7,202 nt of DNA from Planctomycetaceae bacterium (GTDB lineage Bacteria > Planctomycetota > Planctomycetia > Planctomycetales > Planctomycetaceae): contig JAGQQP010000206.1 in assembly GCA_020426085.1 (NCBI GenBank), forward strand, positions 1 to 7,202, given 5' to 3'. Below the pieces are notes generated by a model that was given only the letters and a program-made list of their open reading frames with translations, did no database searches and had not been told where the DNA came from. The position numbers and the translations under genes are program-made. Positions within the stretch are counted from its first letter, which is position 1, and every line of letters starts with the position of its first letter. Below are positions 1-6,449 of the stretch, one piece after another.

Positions 1-628
1 CGCCGCGCCTCCATGCTTAGACGTTGTTGTTATATCAGTCAGTAAAAGTTTTGTTCCTTAAACTCTCGTTCAGAACGGAACTGTTTGACATCTCAGTAGT
101 TCTACGAAAGTTGCACTCGGAAACCAATCCATTTGGTTCGCGAGGGGCGGATTATAGTTGGCATTCCTGATTTTCACCAACCCCAATTTTAAAGAGAAAT
201 TCACGGTCCCTGTTTCACCAAATTCATTGATTTCTTTTTGAGGTTTCGAATGCAGAAAACGTTACCCCTTTCCAAAATTCAGTCAACAAAACGGTCTCTT
301 CGGGAAGCTGATTCTGACCTGTTTTTGATTCCCACGACTAAATTTTTTTAGAAAAAACAGATTGAAAATCGAAAAAAGATTAAAGGTTTTCCGCTTTTTG
401 ATTTCATTTCTCGCTTTCGTATTGACCTGATTCTGGAAAAGCAATATCTTCCCGCCTCACATTAGTGATCTCTGCGCCTGTTCTATAGGCTGGTCACTCA
501 CCTCCCACACTGATTACCCTTCAATTGATTCACAACCAACACTTCGAGTTGATACCGCAGTGATTTGTTTTTGAATAAACAAATTTACTCAACACCTCAT
601 ATCATTTCTTATAAAGACTTTTGAAACC
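1..628. other. Long A/T-rich intergenic region without a recognisable gene
   Basis: No reading frame of useful length with protein-like composition is visible on either strand. The stretch has many A and T runs, for example around 340-400, where T-runs and A-runs alternate. It contains one reasonable promoter candidate (422-450), described separately. I see no tRNA, no clear repeat and no terminator with a GC-rich stem. A minus-strand ATG at 14-12 opens a frame running off the left edge, but it has no ribosome-binding site and only four full codons, so a divergent gene there cannot be claimed. The length is large compared with the other gaps in the window. Confidence 0.6.
422..450 (+). promoter_or_regulatory. 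Candidate sigma70-type promoter upstream of the 629 gene
   Basis: TTGACC at 422-427 and TATCTT at 445-450 are separated by exactly 17 bases, close to the housekeeping consensus (5 of 6 at -35, 4-5 of 6 at -10). Transcription would start near 457 and leave a leader of about 170 nt before the ATG at 629. Such matches arise by chance in A/T-rich DNA, so this is a candidate only. Confidence 0.35.
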
Positions 629-1639
629 ATGTCCGTCTCGCGTCACTTACCGGATTATCCGATCCTGCTGGCTGGAGTTTCGACTCCTGTCGTAAAAGGA
701 CTGCGCGAAATGGGACTGCCGGTGATAGAACTTCAGGACGACCTGGCACAGCTATTGGGATATCAGTCATCCCGCTGGAATCTGCTGCTGGTTGGTTCTC
801 AGAAAAGCTTCAATGAACAGGAATTGCAGACTCTCTCTCACTGCAGAATCCCTATCATTGACCTGGCAGAATTCAACAATAAGAACGGTATGGGCCGCAC
901 ACTTCCGGAACTGGCTAAAAAAGCCAACTCTGGTGTAGAACAATTCAACTCACAGTTTGTGGTTCAACTGAAAACACGCATTCAACAGTCGGGAGGCGCC
1001 TGGATTCGTCTCAGCGATTTTCCTTATCCCTACCAGGGTGTGATCTGTTTTGACGAATCCGCACTCGGAAAAGATTTTCGCGAATTCTCAAATGTGATGA
1101 GCCCTTTACCTGTATCGCTGGATTTGCTGCATAGTAAAGCGGAAACAGAATGGCAGGCGGATTCAAATCCGGAAACTCAGAGAAAACTGCGTGTGGAACT
1201 GGTCAGCAGATACCGCCAGGGTTTACCGGTTTCGCTGTCGTCTGCCTCCTCACGCGGAGAACTCAATCAATTATTGCAAGATATCCACCTGGATCGCAAA
1301 CAGATGCCTCTGATCTGGATGACTTCACTCGATACATTCTTTCGCTGGTGGAAACTGAGAAGTGAGTTCTCAGTCAGCATCAACCGACTTTCCACCGGCT
1401 GGGAAACCATTATCTCCGGAAACTTCGAAGGATTCAGCCCCGGGCTGCAGATCTGGAGAAGCCAGCATTCAGCCACGGTTGCCTTATACCGGGGAGTGAA
1501 TGAAATCAGAGATGATGTTACTGCGTTTGCCAACAACCCCGAACGCCATCCCGGCGGATTTACTGCACATTGGGCGGGAGACTCTTCCAGCCTGATTCCA
1601 TTAAACTTTAAAAATATTGCAGCAGCTGCTGCTTCGTAA
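629..1639 (+). CDS. Hypothetical protein, possible degenerate polysaccharide-deacetylase-like protein
   Basis: This gene encodes 336 residues that I do not recognise with certainty. It has no signal peptide or membrane segment, so it is probably cytoplasmic. Residues 10-56 alternate hydrophobic strands with helices like a small Rossmann-type unit. Residues 125-143 (W125, then FPYPYQG at 131-137 and D142) and 228-247 (PLIWMT, then FFRWW and an Arg) resemble, from memory, the first strand and the C-terminal part of large NodB-like polysaccharide deacetylases. The central catalytic block, with its paired metal-binding histidines, is not visible between them. The protein ends in an Ala run encoded by a 14-base palindrome (1619-1632). 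The ATG at 629 has no Shine-Dalgarno sequence. The frame is open upstream only to a TGA at 572-574 and offers no better start. Alternatives are an unrelated planctomycete-specific family or a non-catalytic sugar-binding relative. Confidence 0.8.
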   Translation: MSVSRHLPDYPILLAGVSTPVVKGLREMGLPVIELQDDLAQLLGYQSSRWNLLLVGSQKSFNEQELQTLSHCRIPIIDLAEFNNKNGMGRTLPELAKKANSGVEQFNSQFVVQLKTRIQQSGGAWIRLSDFPYPYQGVICFDESALGKDFREFSNVMSPLPVSLDLLHSKAETEWQADSNPETQRKLRVELVSRYRQGLPVSLSSASSRGELNQLLQDIHLDRKQMPLIWMTSLDTFFRWWKLRSEFSVSINRLSTGWETIISGNFEGFSPGLQIWRSQHSATVALYRGVNEIRDDVTAFANNPERHPGGFTAHWAGDSSSLIPLNFKNIAAAAAS

Positions 1640-1670
1640 AAACTGATTTTCCCCATGAAAGCTTGATTTC

Positions 1671-1693
1671 AGCGATAGAATTTTTCTTTCGCT
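1671..1693 (+). terminator. Hairpin after the 629 gene, possible weak terminator
   Basis: The arms AGCGATAGAA (1671-1680) and TTCTTTCGCT (1684-1693) pair over ten positions with a single T-T mismatch, closing a TTT loop. ATTTTGT follows, giving only a short U tract. The hairpin lies 31 bases after the stop codon and ends 27 bases before the next ATG. It could end transcription of the 629 gene or sit in the leader of the lipoprotein gene. The stem is A/T-rich, so termination would be weak. Confidence 0.4.
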
Positions 1694-1720
1694 ATTTTGT
1701 AGAAGAAAAGGATTGAACTC

Positions 1721-2011
1721 ATGAAACGTTTCGGAATTACGATGCTGGGTCTTGCGTTGATCGCCCTGACAACAGGTTGCCAGTGCGGAAGATATGGCTC
1801 ATGTGGCAGCTGTAATTACGGCCCCACAATGGCCCCCTTCAGTGGTGGTGGCTGTTCAACCGGAAACTGTGGTGTTGGTGCTCCTACCTATGCACCTCAG
1901 GGAGCGTACAACACCTACGACACATATCAGTCAACAGCGGGTGCTCCTGTGATTCAGGGAACTGTTCCTACCACCGCTTATGCACCACTCGATCCACTGC
2001 CGATGTATTAA
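1721..2011 (+). CDS. Small Cys/Gly/Tyr-rich probable lipoprotein
   Basis: This gene encodes 96 residues. The N-terminus has positive charges (K2, R3), a hydrophobic core (about 5-16) and LTTGC at 16-20, which fits the broad lipobox pattern with C20 as the lipidated residue. The -3 position is Thr rather than the usual Leu. The mature part is rich in Gly, Cys, Tyr, Pro and Thr, with cysteines at 22, 28, 31, 45 and 50. Residues 54-96 are a low-complexity Ala/Pro/Thr/Tyr tail with almost no charge. An AAGGA at 1708-1712, 8 bases before the ATG, is a good ribosome-binding site. The protein probably sits on the outer face of a membrane, where the cysteines could form disulfides or contact the envelope protein layer. 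No function can be assigned. Small Cys-rich proteins of this look are, to my knowledge, common in planctomycetes. Confidence 0.8.
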   Translation: MKRFGITMLGLALIALTTGCQCGRYGSCGSCNYGPTMAPFSGGGCSTGNCGVGAPTYAPQGAYNTYDTYQSTAGAPVIQGTVPTTAYAPLDPLPMY

Positions 2012-2016
2012 CAGAC

Positions 2017-2039
2017 CCCGGGAATTCACTACTCCCGGG
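2017..2039 (+). terminator. GC-rich hairpin just after the lipoprotein gene
   Basis: CCCGGGA (2017-2023) and TCCCGGG (2033-2039) form a perfect 7-bp stem around a 9-base loop, starting 6 bases after the TAA. Position and stem strength suit a transcription end or a 3' stabilising structure. No U tract follows, so it is not a textbook intrinsic terminator. A second hairpin follows 12 bases later. Confidence 0.45.
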
Positions 2040-2051
2040 TGCTCTATCAGC

Positions 2052-2070
2052 TCGGCCTGGTTCAGGCCGA
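2052..2070 (+). repeat. Second perfect inverted repeat in tandem with the preceding hairpin
   Basis: TCGGCCTG (2052-2059) and CAGGCCGA (2063-2070) are exact reverse complements with a 3-base loop (GTT). The stem is very stable and lies 13 bases beyond the 2017-2039 hairpin. It also lacks a U tract. The pair could act together as a terminator, an mRNA 3'-end stabiliser or a binding site for a dimeric protein. Confidence 0.45.
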
Positions 2071-2146
2071 CAGGCAGGTGAAGGTGCGCCCTGTACTGAT
2101 CCTGGTCCGTGCGGAACAAAATACTGCAACAAACCCATTGTTCGCA

Positions 2147-2165
2147 GAGATATGGATTGTATCTC
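2147..2165 (+). repeat. Short hairpin in the def leader region
   Basis: GAGATA (2147-2152) and TATCTC (2160-2165) form a perfect 6-bp stem with a 7-base loop, 132 bases before the def start. No function is evident. The rest of 2071-2297 holds nothing else I can name. A weak promoter-like pair (TTGTAT 2157-2162, TATACA 2180-2185, spacer 17) overlaps this hairpin, but its matches are poor. Confidence 0.25.
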
Positions 2166-2297
2166 CAGTTCAGCCTTGATATACAGTAACGTATGGTTAT
2201 CCGTCATGCCTGCTGCGCATACCCAGCGGGCAGAATGATGGTCTTTGGTCACTGGAACTTCGCCTGTATATCATGCCCCGCCGGGGTATCCGTTATT

Positions 2298-2888
2298 ATG
2301 CCTGCTTTGCAAATCGTCAATTATCCGCATCCAGCGCTTCGCTGGAAATCTAAGCCCATCAAAAGCATCACTCCTGAGTTGCGTGAAATTGTACGGAAAA
2401 TGTTTGATCTCATGTATGAAGCGCGTGGTATCGGCCTGGCCGCCAATCAGGTCGCGCTGCCTTACCGCCTGTTTGTGATCAATCTCACTTCGGATCCCAA
2501 TGAACCGGAAGAAGAATTTGTGTTCATCAATCCAGAGATCACAAAACGCAAAGGGACCGCGGAAGGGGAAGAAGGCTGCTTGAGCCTGCCTCAGGTTTAT
2601 GGCGACGTGAAACGTTCCGAAGAAATCACAGTCGAAGCCTATGATCTGGACGGCCAGCTGTTCGAAATCACACTGGATGATCTCGCTGCCCGCGCCGTGC
2701 AACATGAACACGATCACATTGAAGGCATCATGTTCCCTGACCGGATGGTGGAAGCCAAACGCAATGAAATCGACGTACTGATTGCCGATTTTGAAGCAGA
2801 ATTTCACCATAAACAGGAGACGGGAGAATACCCGTCTGATGAAGAAATCCGCAAACAACTGGCGCATCTCGAACAGGAACTGGGCTGA
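2298..2888 (+). CDS. def: Peptide deformylase
   Basis: This is a 196-residue peptide deformylase, a cytoplasmic metalloenzyme that removes the formyl group from the N-terminal Met of new proteins. All three family motifs are present in order: GIGLAANQ at 44-51, EGCLSLP at 92-98 with metal-ligand C94, and QHEHDH at 135-140 with metal ligands H136 and H140 and catalytic E137. The length is slightly above the usual 165-190 because of a charged tail after about 165 (rich in Glu, Lys and His) that looks helical. The start at 2298 is chosen because the protein then begins MPALQIVNYPHPAL, as deformylases do. An earlier in-frame ATG at 2193 would add 35 residues with no family resemblance. No good Shine-Dalgarno is seen; a GGGG at 2282-2285 is about 12 bases upstream. 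fmt follows after 121 bases, the classic functional partner. Confidence 0.95.
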   Translation: MPALQIVNYPHPALRWKSKPIKSITPELREIVRKMFDLMYEARGIGLAANQVALPYRLFVINLTSDPNEPEEEFVFINPEITKRKGTAEGEEGCLSLPQVYGDVKRSEEITVEAYDLDGQLFEITLDDLAARAVQHEHDHIEGIMFPDRMVEAKRNEIDVLIADFEAEFHHKQETGEYPSDEEIRKQLAHLEQELG

Positions 2889-2994
2889 GTCAACAGCGCC
2901 TCTGCAGCAGTATGATAAGCTTTCCAGCTTCAAATCGTCTGTGGGATCATCCTGACCTCGACGCTTCATGTTCTAATTCTAAACGGTCCGCTAT

Positions 2995-3000
2995 GAGGAG
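2995..3000 (+). promoter_or_regulatory. Ribosome-binding site that fixes the GTG start of fmt
   Basis: GAGGAG lies 9 bases before the GTG at 3010. It is the strongest Shine-Dalgarno match in the window and supports the GTG start over the internal ATGs at 3028 and 3031, which would remove the first strand of the protein. Confidence 0.75.
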
Positions 3001-3009
3001 ACACCACAA

Positions 3010-4011
3010 GTGGCATTAAAAGTGGTCATGATGGGAACCGGTACTTTCGCCATCCCCGCCTTCCAGGCACTCATCGATTCGCGACACGAAGTCCTCGGAC
3101 TGTATACGCAACCCGATCGCACGGGTCGGGGACATCATCGCCATAAAAATCCGATGAAAGAACTCGCGCTGGAACATGATATCCCTGTTTTCCAGCCTGC
3201 GAAAATCAATACACCGGAGTCCCTGGAAGAACTCGCACAACTGCAGGCCGATGTCCTGCTCGTCGCCGCTTATGGACAGATCCTCTCACAGAAACTGCTG
3301 GATCTGCCTCGCCTGGGGGCCTTCAACTTACACGCTTCGCTGCTCCCCGCTTATCGGGGTGCAGCCCCCATTCTTTATGCAATTCGCAATGGTGAGACCC
3401 GGTCTGGCGTCTCCATGTTTCGCATTGAACGCGCCCTCGATTCCGGTCCTGTCGCCGCGATGGTGGAAACTCCCATCGAGCCAAAAGAAACAACCGGCAT
3501 GTTACAGGATCGCCTGGCAGAACTGGCTGCCCCCCTGGCGATGGATGTGCTCGACCAGATTGAACAGGGAACGCTGGTCGAAACCCCGCAGGATCATTCC
3601 GCAGCCACATTCGCTCCCACGCTTGATAAGCAGGAAGGTGCGATCGACTGGAATCAGTCCGCCGAACAGATTGCCTGCCATGTACGGGCGATGCAACCCT
3701 GGCCCAGTCCCTTCTCGTTCCTGCTGCAATCCGGTCATGAACCATTCAGATTATTGATTCTGGACGTCGAAACACTCTCTGAAGCAGCAGCGGATTCGCT
3801 GGAAATTGATCCGCAACAGCTGGATTCCCCACCAGGAACCGTTGTTTTCAGCAATACAAAACGTGTGGTACTTTGCACAGGAGAAGGGCTGCTGGAAATC
3901 AGGCAGATCCAGCCACAGGGGAAACGTGCCATGGAAATCAGTCAGTTTTTGTGTGGGAAACAGATCAAACCTGGCGATGTCTTTGGTAACCCGCCCCTAG
4001 AAGGTGACTAA
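3010..4011 (+). CDS. fmt: Methionyl-tRNA formyltransferase
   Basis: This 333-residue cytoplasmic enzyme transfers a formyl group from 10-formyltetrahydrofolate to the Met on initiator tRNA. The N-terminal Rossmann strand is at 3-11 (ending MGTGTFAIP). The catalytic triad is intact as N106 and H108 within NLHASLLPAYRGAAPI and D144 in RALDSGP, at the same positions as in the E. coli enzyme. The C-terminal tRNA-binding domain starts near 205 with K207 and GAIDW at 210-214, and ends with the typical QPQGKRAM and PGDVFG stretches. Within that domain, an acidic insert of roughly 15 residues, before SPPGTVVF, makes the protein a little longer than the usual 310-320. The start is GTG, supported by GAGGAG. 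It lies downstream of def, with 121 bases between them, so co-transcription is possible. Confidence 0.96.
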   Translation: MALKVVMMGTGTFAIPAFQALIDSRHEVLGLYTQPDRTGRGHHRHKNPMKELALEHDIPVFQPAKINTPESLEELAQLQADVLLVAAYGQILSQKLLDLPRLGAFNLHASLLPAYRGAAPILYAIRNGETRSGVSMFRIERALDSGPVAAMVETPIEPKETTGMLQDRLAELAAPLAMDVLDQIEQGTLVETPQDHSAATFAPTLDKQEGAIDWNQSAEQIACHVRAMQPWPSPFSFLLQSGHEPFRLLILDVETLSEAAADSLEIDPQQLDSPPGTVVFSNTKRVVLCTGEGLLEIRQIQPQGKRAMEISQFLCGKQIKPGDVFGNPPLEGD

Positions 4012-4029
4012 CGTACATACTTCTTATTG

Positions 4030-4059
4030 AAAACGGGCAGTTCACTCTTGCCGCGTTTT
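4030..4059 (+). terminator. Terminator-like hairpin after fmt
   Basis: AAAACG-GGCA (4030-4039) pairs with TGCC-g-CGTTTT (4049-4059). That is ten base pairs with one bulged G and a 9-base loop, an A-run on the left side and four Ts on the right. It begins 18 bases after the fmt stop. The T run is short and part of the stem, as in a bidirectional-type terminator. It probably separates def-fmt from the downstream genes. Confidence 0.5.
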
Positions 4060-4130
4060 ACGGATTCTGAGATGATTCCGCCCCTGAACTGAGGCGAAGC
4101 AGTTTTAAAAAACACAAGGAAGTGAATTAG

Positions 4131-4460
4131 ATGCGCCGAATCATCGCGGCACTGATCTTCATGCTCATTGGAGCGGGAGGCATGTATGCTGCCTTTGAAT
4201 ATCATATTGTCCAATCCAGGGAAGGCTGGCTCTTTATCCCCAAGGCTCAAGTAGGTTTGCAGGATACTTACGCAGATATCCGTAAATGGCAGGCCTCCAC
4301 CTGGAAAAGCCATCCCCAGCTTGCACAGTCGCTGATCCAGAATGGGAAAGGAAATCTCATTATCCAATCCGCAACGAACGGTAGTTTTTTCGACGGACTG
4401 TTTCAGAGCTCAGATAAAAAACGTTCTGCTTCCAGACAGGCAACGCCTGACTATCGCTAA
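4131..4460 (+). CDS. Small single-pass membrane protein of unknown function
   Basis: This gene encodes 109 residues. R2 and R3 precede one hydrophobic segment at about 4-22, which may be an uncleaved anchor. The remaining part would then face the periplasm. After it comes a Trp-rich segment: W33 followed by P37 and K38, LQDTYADIRKW at 43-53, W58, HPQLAQSLI at 61-69 and GKGNLI at 72-77. The last 25 residues are Ser/Lys/Arg-rich and look disordered. AAGGAAG (4116-4122) just upstream is a good ribosome-binding site. I do not recognise a named domain, but the strong W, HP and GKG pattern suggests a conserved family rather than a random frame. It lies between the fmt terminator and an exported protease gene, which hints at an envelope role without showing one. 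Confidence 0.75.
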   Translation: MRRIIAALIFMLIGAGGMYAAFEYHIVQSREGWLFIPKAQVGLQDTYADIRKWQASTWKSHPQLAQSLIQNGKGNLIIQSATNGSFFDGLFQSSDKKRSASRQATPDYR

Positions 4461-4566
4461 TCAGAAATTTGATTGACCTTCCATTTAAATACTTTCATTG
4501 CCACATGAGATAACACTGCCAACCGTGAAACCAGCAAATACCGTCAGTCAGGACAAGACTTCAGAC

Positions 4567-5397
4567 ATGTTGTCACGAGTCGCATTCAAAGCAGCAGTTT
4601 TGTATGCCTGTGTGTTGTCTTGCCTGTTGCTTTCTCCCGGCTGTCACTCGGTTGCCAAAAATCAGACCGTCCACCTGCCTGCCCGACACAGCGTCAGTGC
4701 AGAGCAGCTCATCGTGCTCAGTGATTTTAAACTGGGACAGGACCACGAACTCTTTCAGGACCTGATTCAACTCCGCGAAGACGTTGCTGAGACGCTGAAT
4801 ATTCCTCTCAACAGTGAGCAGGTCACCGTTTACCTGTTTACGAACCAGGAGGAATACCGCAATTACCTGGACTTAACCTATCCGGGTTTACCTCCGCGAC
4901 GCGCTTACTTTGTCGGGACGCCGAAGGAACTCGCCGTCTATACCTTCTGGGGCGATCGCATCCAGGAAGACCTGCGACACGAATTCACACACGGGTTGTT
5001 GCACGCCAGTCTGAAGACCGTCCCCCTCTGGCTGGATGAAGGTCTTGCCGAATACTTCGAAGTCGCCGGCAACACCCCCGGGCAGATCAACCGCGATCAC
5101 GCTTCGAGACTCTCCGCTGCCCTGAATAATGGCTGGAAACCCGATATGAAACGGCTGGAACAGCTGGAAAAAGTGTCGCAGATGCAGCGGGTCGACTATC
5201 AGGAAGCCTGGGCCTGGGTCCATTTCATGCTCAACAGCACCCCGGAAACCAAAGACACATTGCTCGAATATCTGGCGGAACTGAGAAGTAACGAAAAGCC
5301 GGAAGTCTTAAGTGCCCGGCTCCCCCGCAATATTCCCGGCGTGGATGAGCGTTTTTTGAATTACGTGGCTTCTCTGAATACCTTTCCAACCAGATAG
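4567..5397 (+). CDS. Exported, probably lipid-anchored zinc metalloprotease (gluzincin type, DUF1570-like)
   Basis: This gene encodes 276 residues from the chosen ATG. Residues 1-26 form an export signal: MLSRVAFK, a hydrophobic core (9-22) and SPGC ending at C26. This is lipobox-like, but the Pro at -2 is atypical, so lipid anchoring is likely rather than certain. The catalytic motif HEFTH lies at 138-142 (zinc ligands H138 and H142, catalytic E139). The DEGLAEYF stretch at 157-164 supplies E158 as the expected third ligand. That arrangement is typical of gluzincin-like (MA clan) peptidases and of the DUF1570 proteins abundant in planctomycetes. The substrate is unknown, and action outside the cytoplasm is expected. 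The frame is also open from a TTG at 4498, but that has no ribosome-binding site and would bury the signal peptide behind 23 polar residues. An AGGA lies 13 bases before the ATG at 4567, rather far. Confidence 0.85.
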   Translation: MLSRVAFKAAVLYACVLSCLLLSPGCHSVAKNQTVHLPARHSVSAEQLIVLSDFKLGQDHELFQDLIQLREDVAETLNIPLNSEQVTVYLFTNQEEYRNYLDLTYPGLPPRRAYFVGTPKELAVYTFWGDRIQEDLRHEFTHGLLHASLKTVPLWLDEGLAEYFEVAGNTPGQINRDHASRLSAALNNGWKPDMKRLEQLEKVSQMQRVDYQEAWAWVHFMLNSTPETKDTLLEYLAELRSNEKPEVLSARLPRNIPGVDERFLNYVASLNTFPTR

Positions 5398-5452
5398 CCT
5401 GCGTCTGACACCGATTTCCCCCGGAGCACCACTAGTTTCAGCAGGCTCTGGG

Positions 5453-5481
5453 TTGGGTGTCCTCCCCCCATCCGCTAAGAT
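5453..5481 (+). promoter_or_regulatory. Candidate promoter for the menaquinone genes
   Basis: TTGGGT (5453-5458) and TAAGAT (5476-5481) are 17 bases apart. The -35 matches the consensus at only three positions. The -10 keeps the first T, the second A and the final T. A start near 5488 would give a leader of about 60 nt before mqnP that contains the hairpin at 5504-5520. Confidence 0.3.
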
Positions 5482-5503
5482 ACAGCATATACTGCGTGCT
5501 TCC

Positions 5504-5525
5504 ATCCTGCCCGGCGGGATCTTTT
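5504..5525 (+). terminator. GC-rich hairpin followed by CTTTT in front of mqnP
   Basis: ATCCTGC (5504-5510) pairs with GCGGGAT (5514-5520), seven pairs including one G-T wobble, around a CCG loop. CTTTT follows directly. It lies 107 bases after the protease stop codon and ends about 25 bases before the mqnP start. It may be the terminator of the protease gene or, if the promoter at 5453 is real, an attenuator-like leader structure of mqnP. The U tract has only four bases. Confidence 0.4.
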
Positions 5526-5549
5526 CCAACTGTTAACCGGATCTATGTA

Positions 5550-6413
5550 ATGCTGGCCCGACTGCGCCTTCTTCTGGAACTGATTCGTTTCAGCCATACG
5601 ATATTTGCTCTCCCGTTTGCCCTCTTATCAGCGGTTCTGGCCTGGCGGGGACAGCCGGTTCGCTGGCAGGAACTGGTGGGAATTCTGCTCAGTATGCTGT
5701 TTGCCCGTTCCGCAGCCATGGCGTTCAACCGGCTCGTTGACCGCGAGATCGATGCGCAAAACCCGCGTACCCAGGGTCGCCACCTCCCTGCCGGACTGCT
5801 CAGTGTCCGCACCGTCACAATATTTACGATCCTGACCTCACTGGCCTTTATCGCGTCGACTCTCCTGTTTCTGCCCAATCGCTGGCCACTCTATCTTTCA
5901 GTACCTGTCCTGCTGTTTCTGCTGGGATATTCCTATGCGAAACGCTTCACCATTTTCTGTCATTACTGGCTTTCCACTGCCCTGATGCTCTCCCCCATCG
6001 CAGCCTGGATCGCCATTCGCGGCAGCCTGTCGCTGGAACCACTGCTGCTGGGAGCTGTCGTCTTTTTCTGGGTAGGCGGATTCGACATCATCTACGCTTG
6101 TCAGGATGTCCATTTCGATCAGGAGACCAGACTGTCCAGTATTCCCTCACGCTGGGGGATCAGAAAAGCGTTGCGATTTGCCATGTTCAGTCATTTCATG
6201 ACGATCGTCTGCCTGTTCAGCCTCTGGTATGTCGCTGCGTTGGGAATCCCCTTTTTAATTGCGGTATTCGCAGTCGCCGGACTCCTGATTTATGAACACA
6301 TGCTGGTCAATCCGGACGATCTGGGACGCGTCAACCTGGCCTTTTTTCATGTGAACGCCGTCATCAGTATTGGATTGTTCTTTGTGGGATTGATTGACGT
6401 CTGGCTCGCATAA
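5550..6413 (+). CDS. mqnP: UbiA-family prenyltransferase, probable MqnP of the futalosine menaquinone pathway
   Basis: This is a 287-residue integral membrane enzyme with about eight or nine hydrophobic segments. The first UbiA motif is at 60-68 (N60, D64, D68), followed by the basic NPRTQGRHLPAG stretch at 71-82. The second motif is at 179-190 (D179, Y182, D186, D190), followed by LSSIPSRWG. The aspartates bind magnesium and the diphosphate of the polyprenyl donor. UbiA enzymes attach a polyprenyl chain to an aromatic acid. Because mqnE follows directly, the likely acceptor is 1,4-dihydroxy-6-naphthoate, making this MqnP rather than UbiA of ubiquinone synthesis. That part is inferred from context. 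The ATG at 5550 places the typical LIRFSHTIFALPFAL near the N-terminus and has a weak GGA 8 bases upstream. An in-frame GTG at 5457 would add 31 residues unlike the family. Confidence 0.88.
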   Translation: MLARLRLLLELIRFSHTIFALPFALLSAVLAWRGQPVRWQELVGILLSMLFARSAAMAFNRLVDREIDAQNPRTQGRHLPAGLLSVRTVTIFTILTSLAFIASTLLFLPNRWPLYLSVPVLLFLLGYSYAKRFTIFCHYWLSTALMLSPIAAWIAIRGSLSLEPLLLGAVVFFWVGGFDIIYACQDVHFDQETRLSSIPSRWGIRKALRFAMFSHFMTIVCLFSLWYVAALGIPFLIAVFAVAGLLIYEHMLVNPDDLGRVNLAFFHVNAVISIGLFFVGLIDVWLA

Positions 6414-6449
6414 GCGTCTCTGAAACGCAATAATAGAAGCAATCTTGCA

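Noticed and set aside
1..14. Minus-strand ATG opening a frame off the left edge
   Set aside because: Only four complete codons are visible and there is no Shine-Dalgarno sequence, so a divergent gene cannot be supported.
610..615. TATAAA as a -10 box for the 629 gene
   Set aside because: No -35 match at proper spacing, and it would leave a leader of only a few bases.
1619..1632. Perfect 14-base palindrome GCAGCAGCTGCTGC
   Set aside because: It is explained by the run of Ala codons ending the 629 protein and has no loop or flanking symmetry.
1267..1656. 129-residue minus-strand frame opposite the 629 gene
   Set aside because: It overlaps the better plus-strand gene and has no protein features of its own.
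2193..2297. Upstream in-frame extension of def from the ATG at 2193
   Set aside because: The extra 35 residues do not resemble deformylases, and the conserved N-terminus begins exactly at 2298.
2271..2969. 232-residue open frame on the minus strand opposite def
   Set aside because: It is antisense to a certain gene, has a Phe/Arg/His-heavy composition typical of a shadow frame, and shows no motif.
3323..3745. 140-residue minus-strand frame opposite fmt
   Set aside because: Arg/Pro/Gly-rich composition reflecting the antisense of fmt, with no ribosome-binding site or motif.
4498..4566. TTG start for the protease gene
   Set aside because: No ribosome-binding site, and it would put polar residues before an otherwise normal signal peptide starting at 4567.
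5396..5447. AGCCTGC and GCAGGCT as arms of a terminator after the protease gene
   Set aside because: The arms pair perfectly but are 38 bases apart, overlap the stop codon and have no U tract, so chance is likely.
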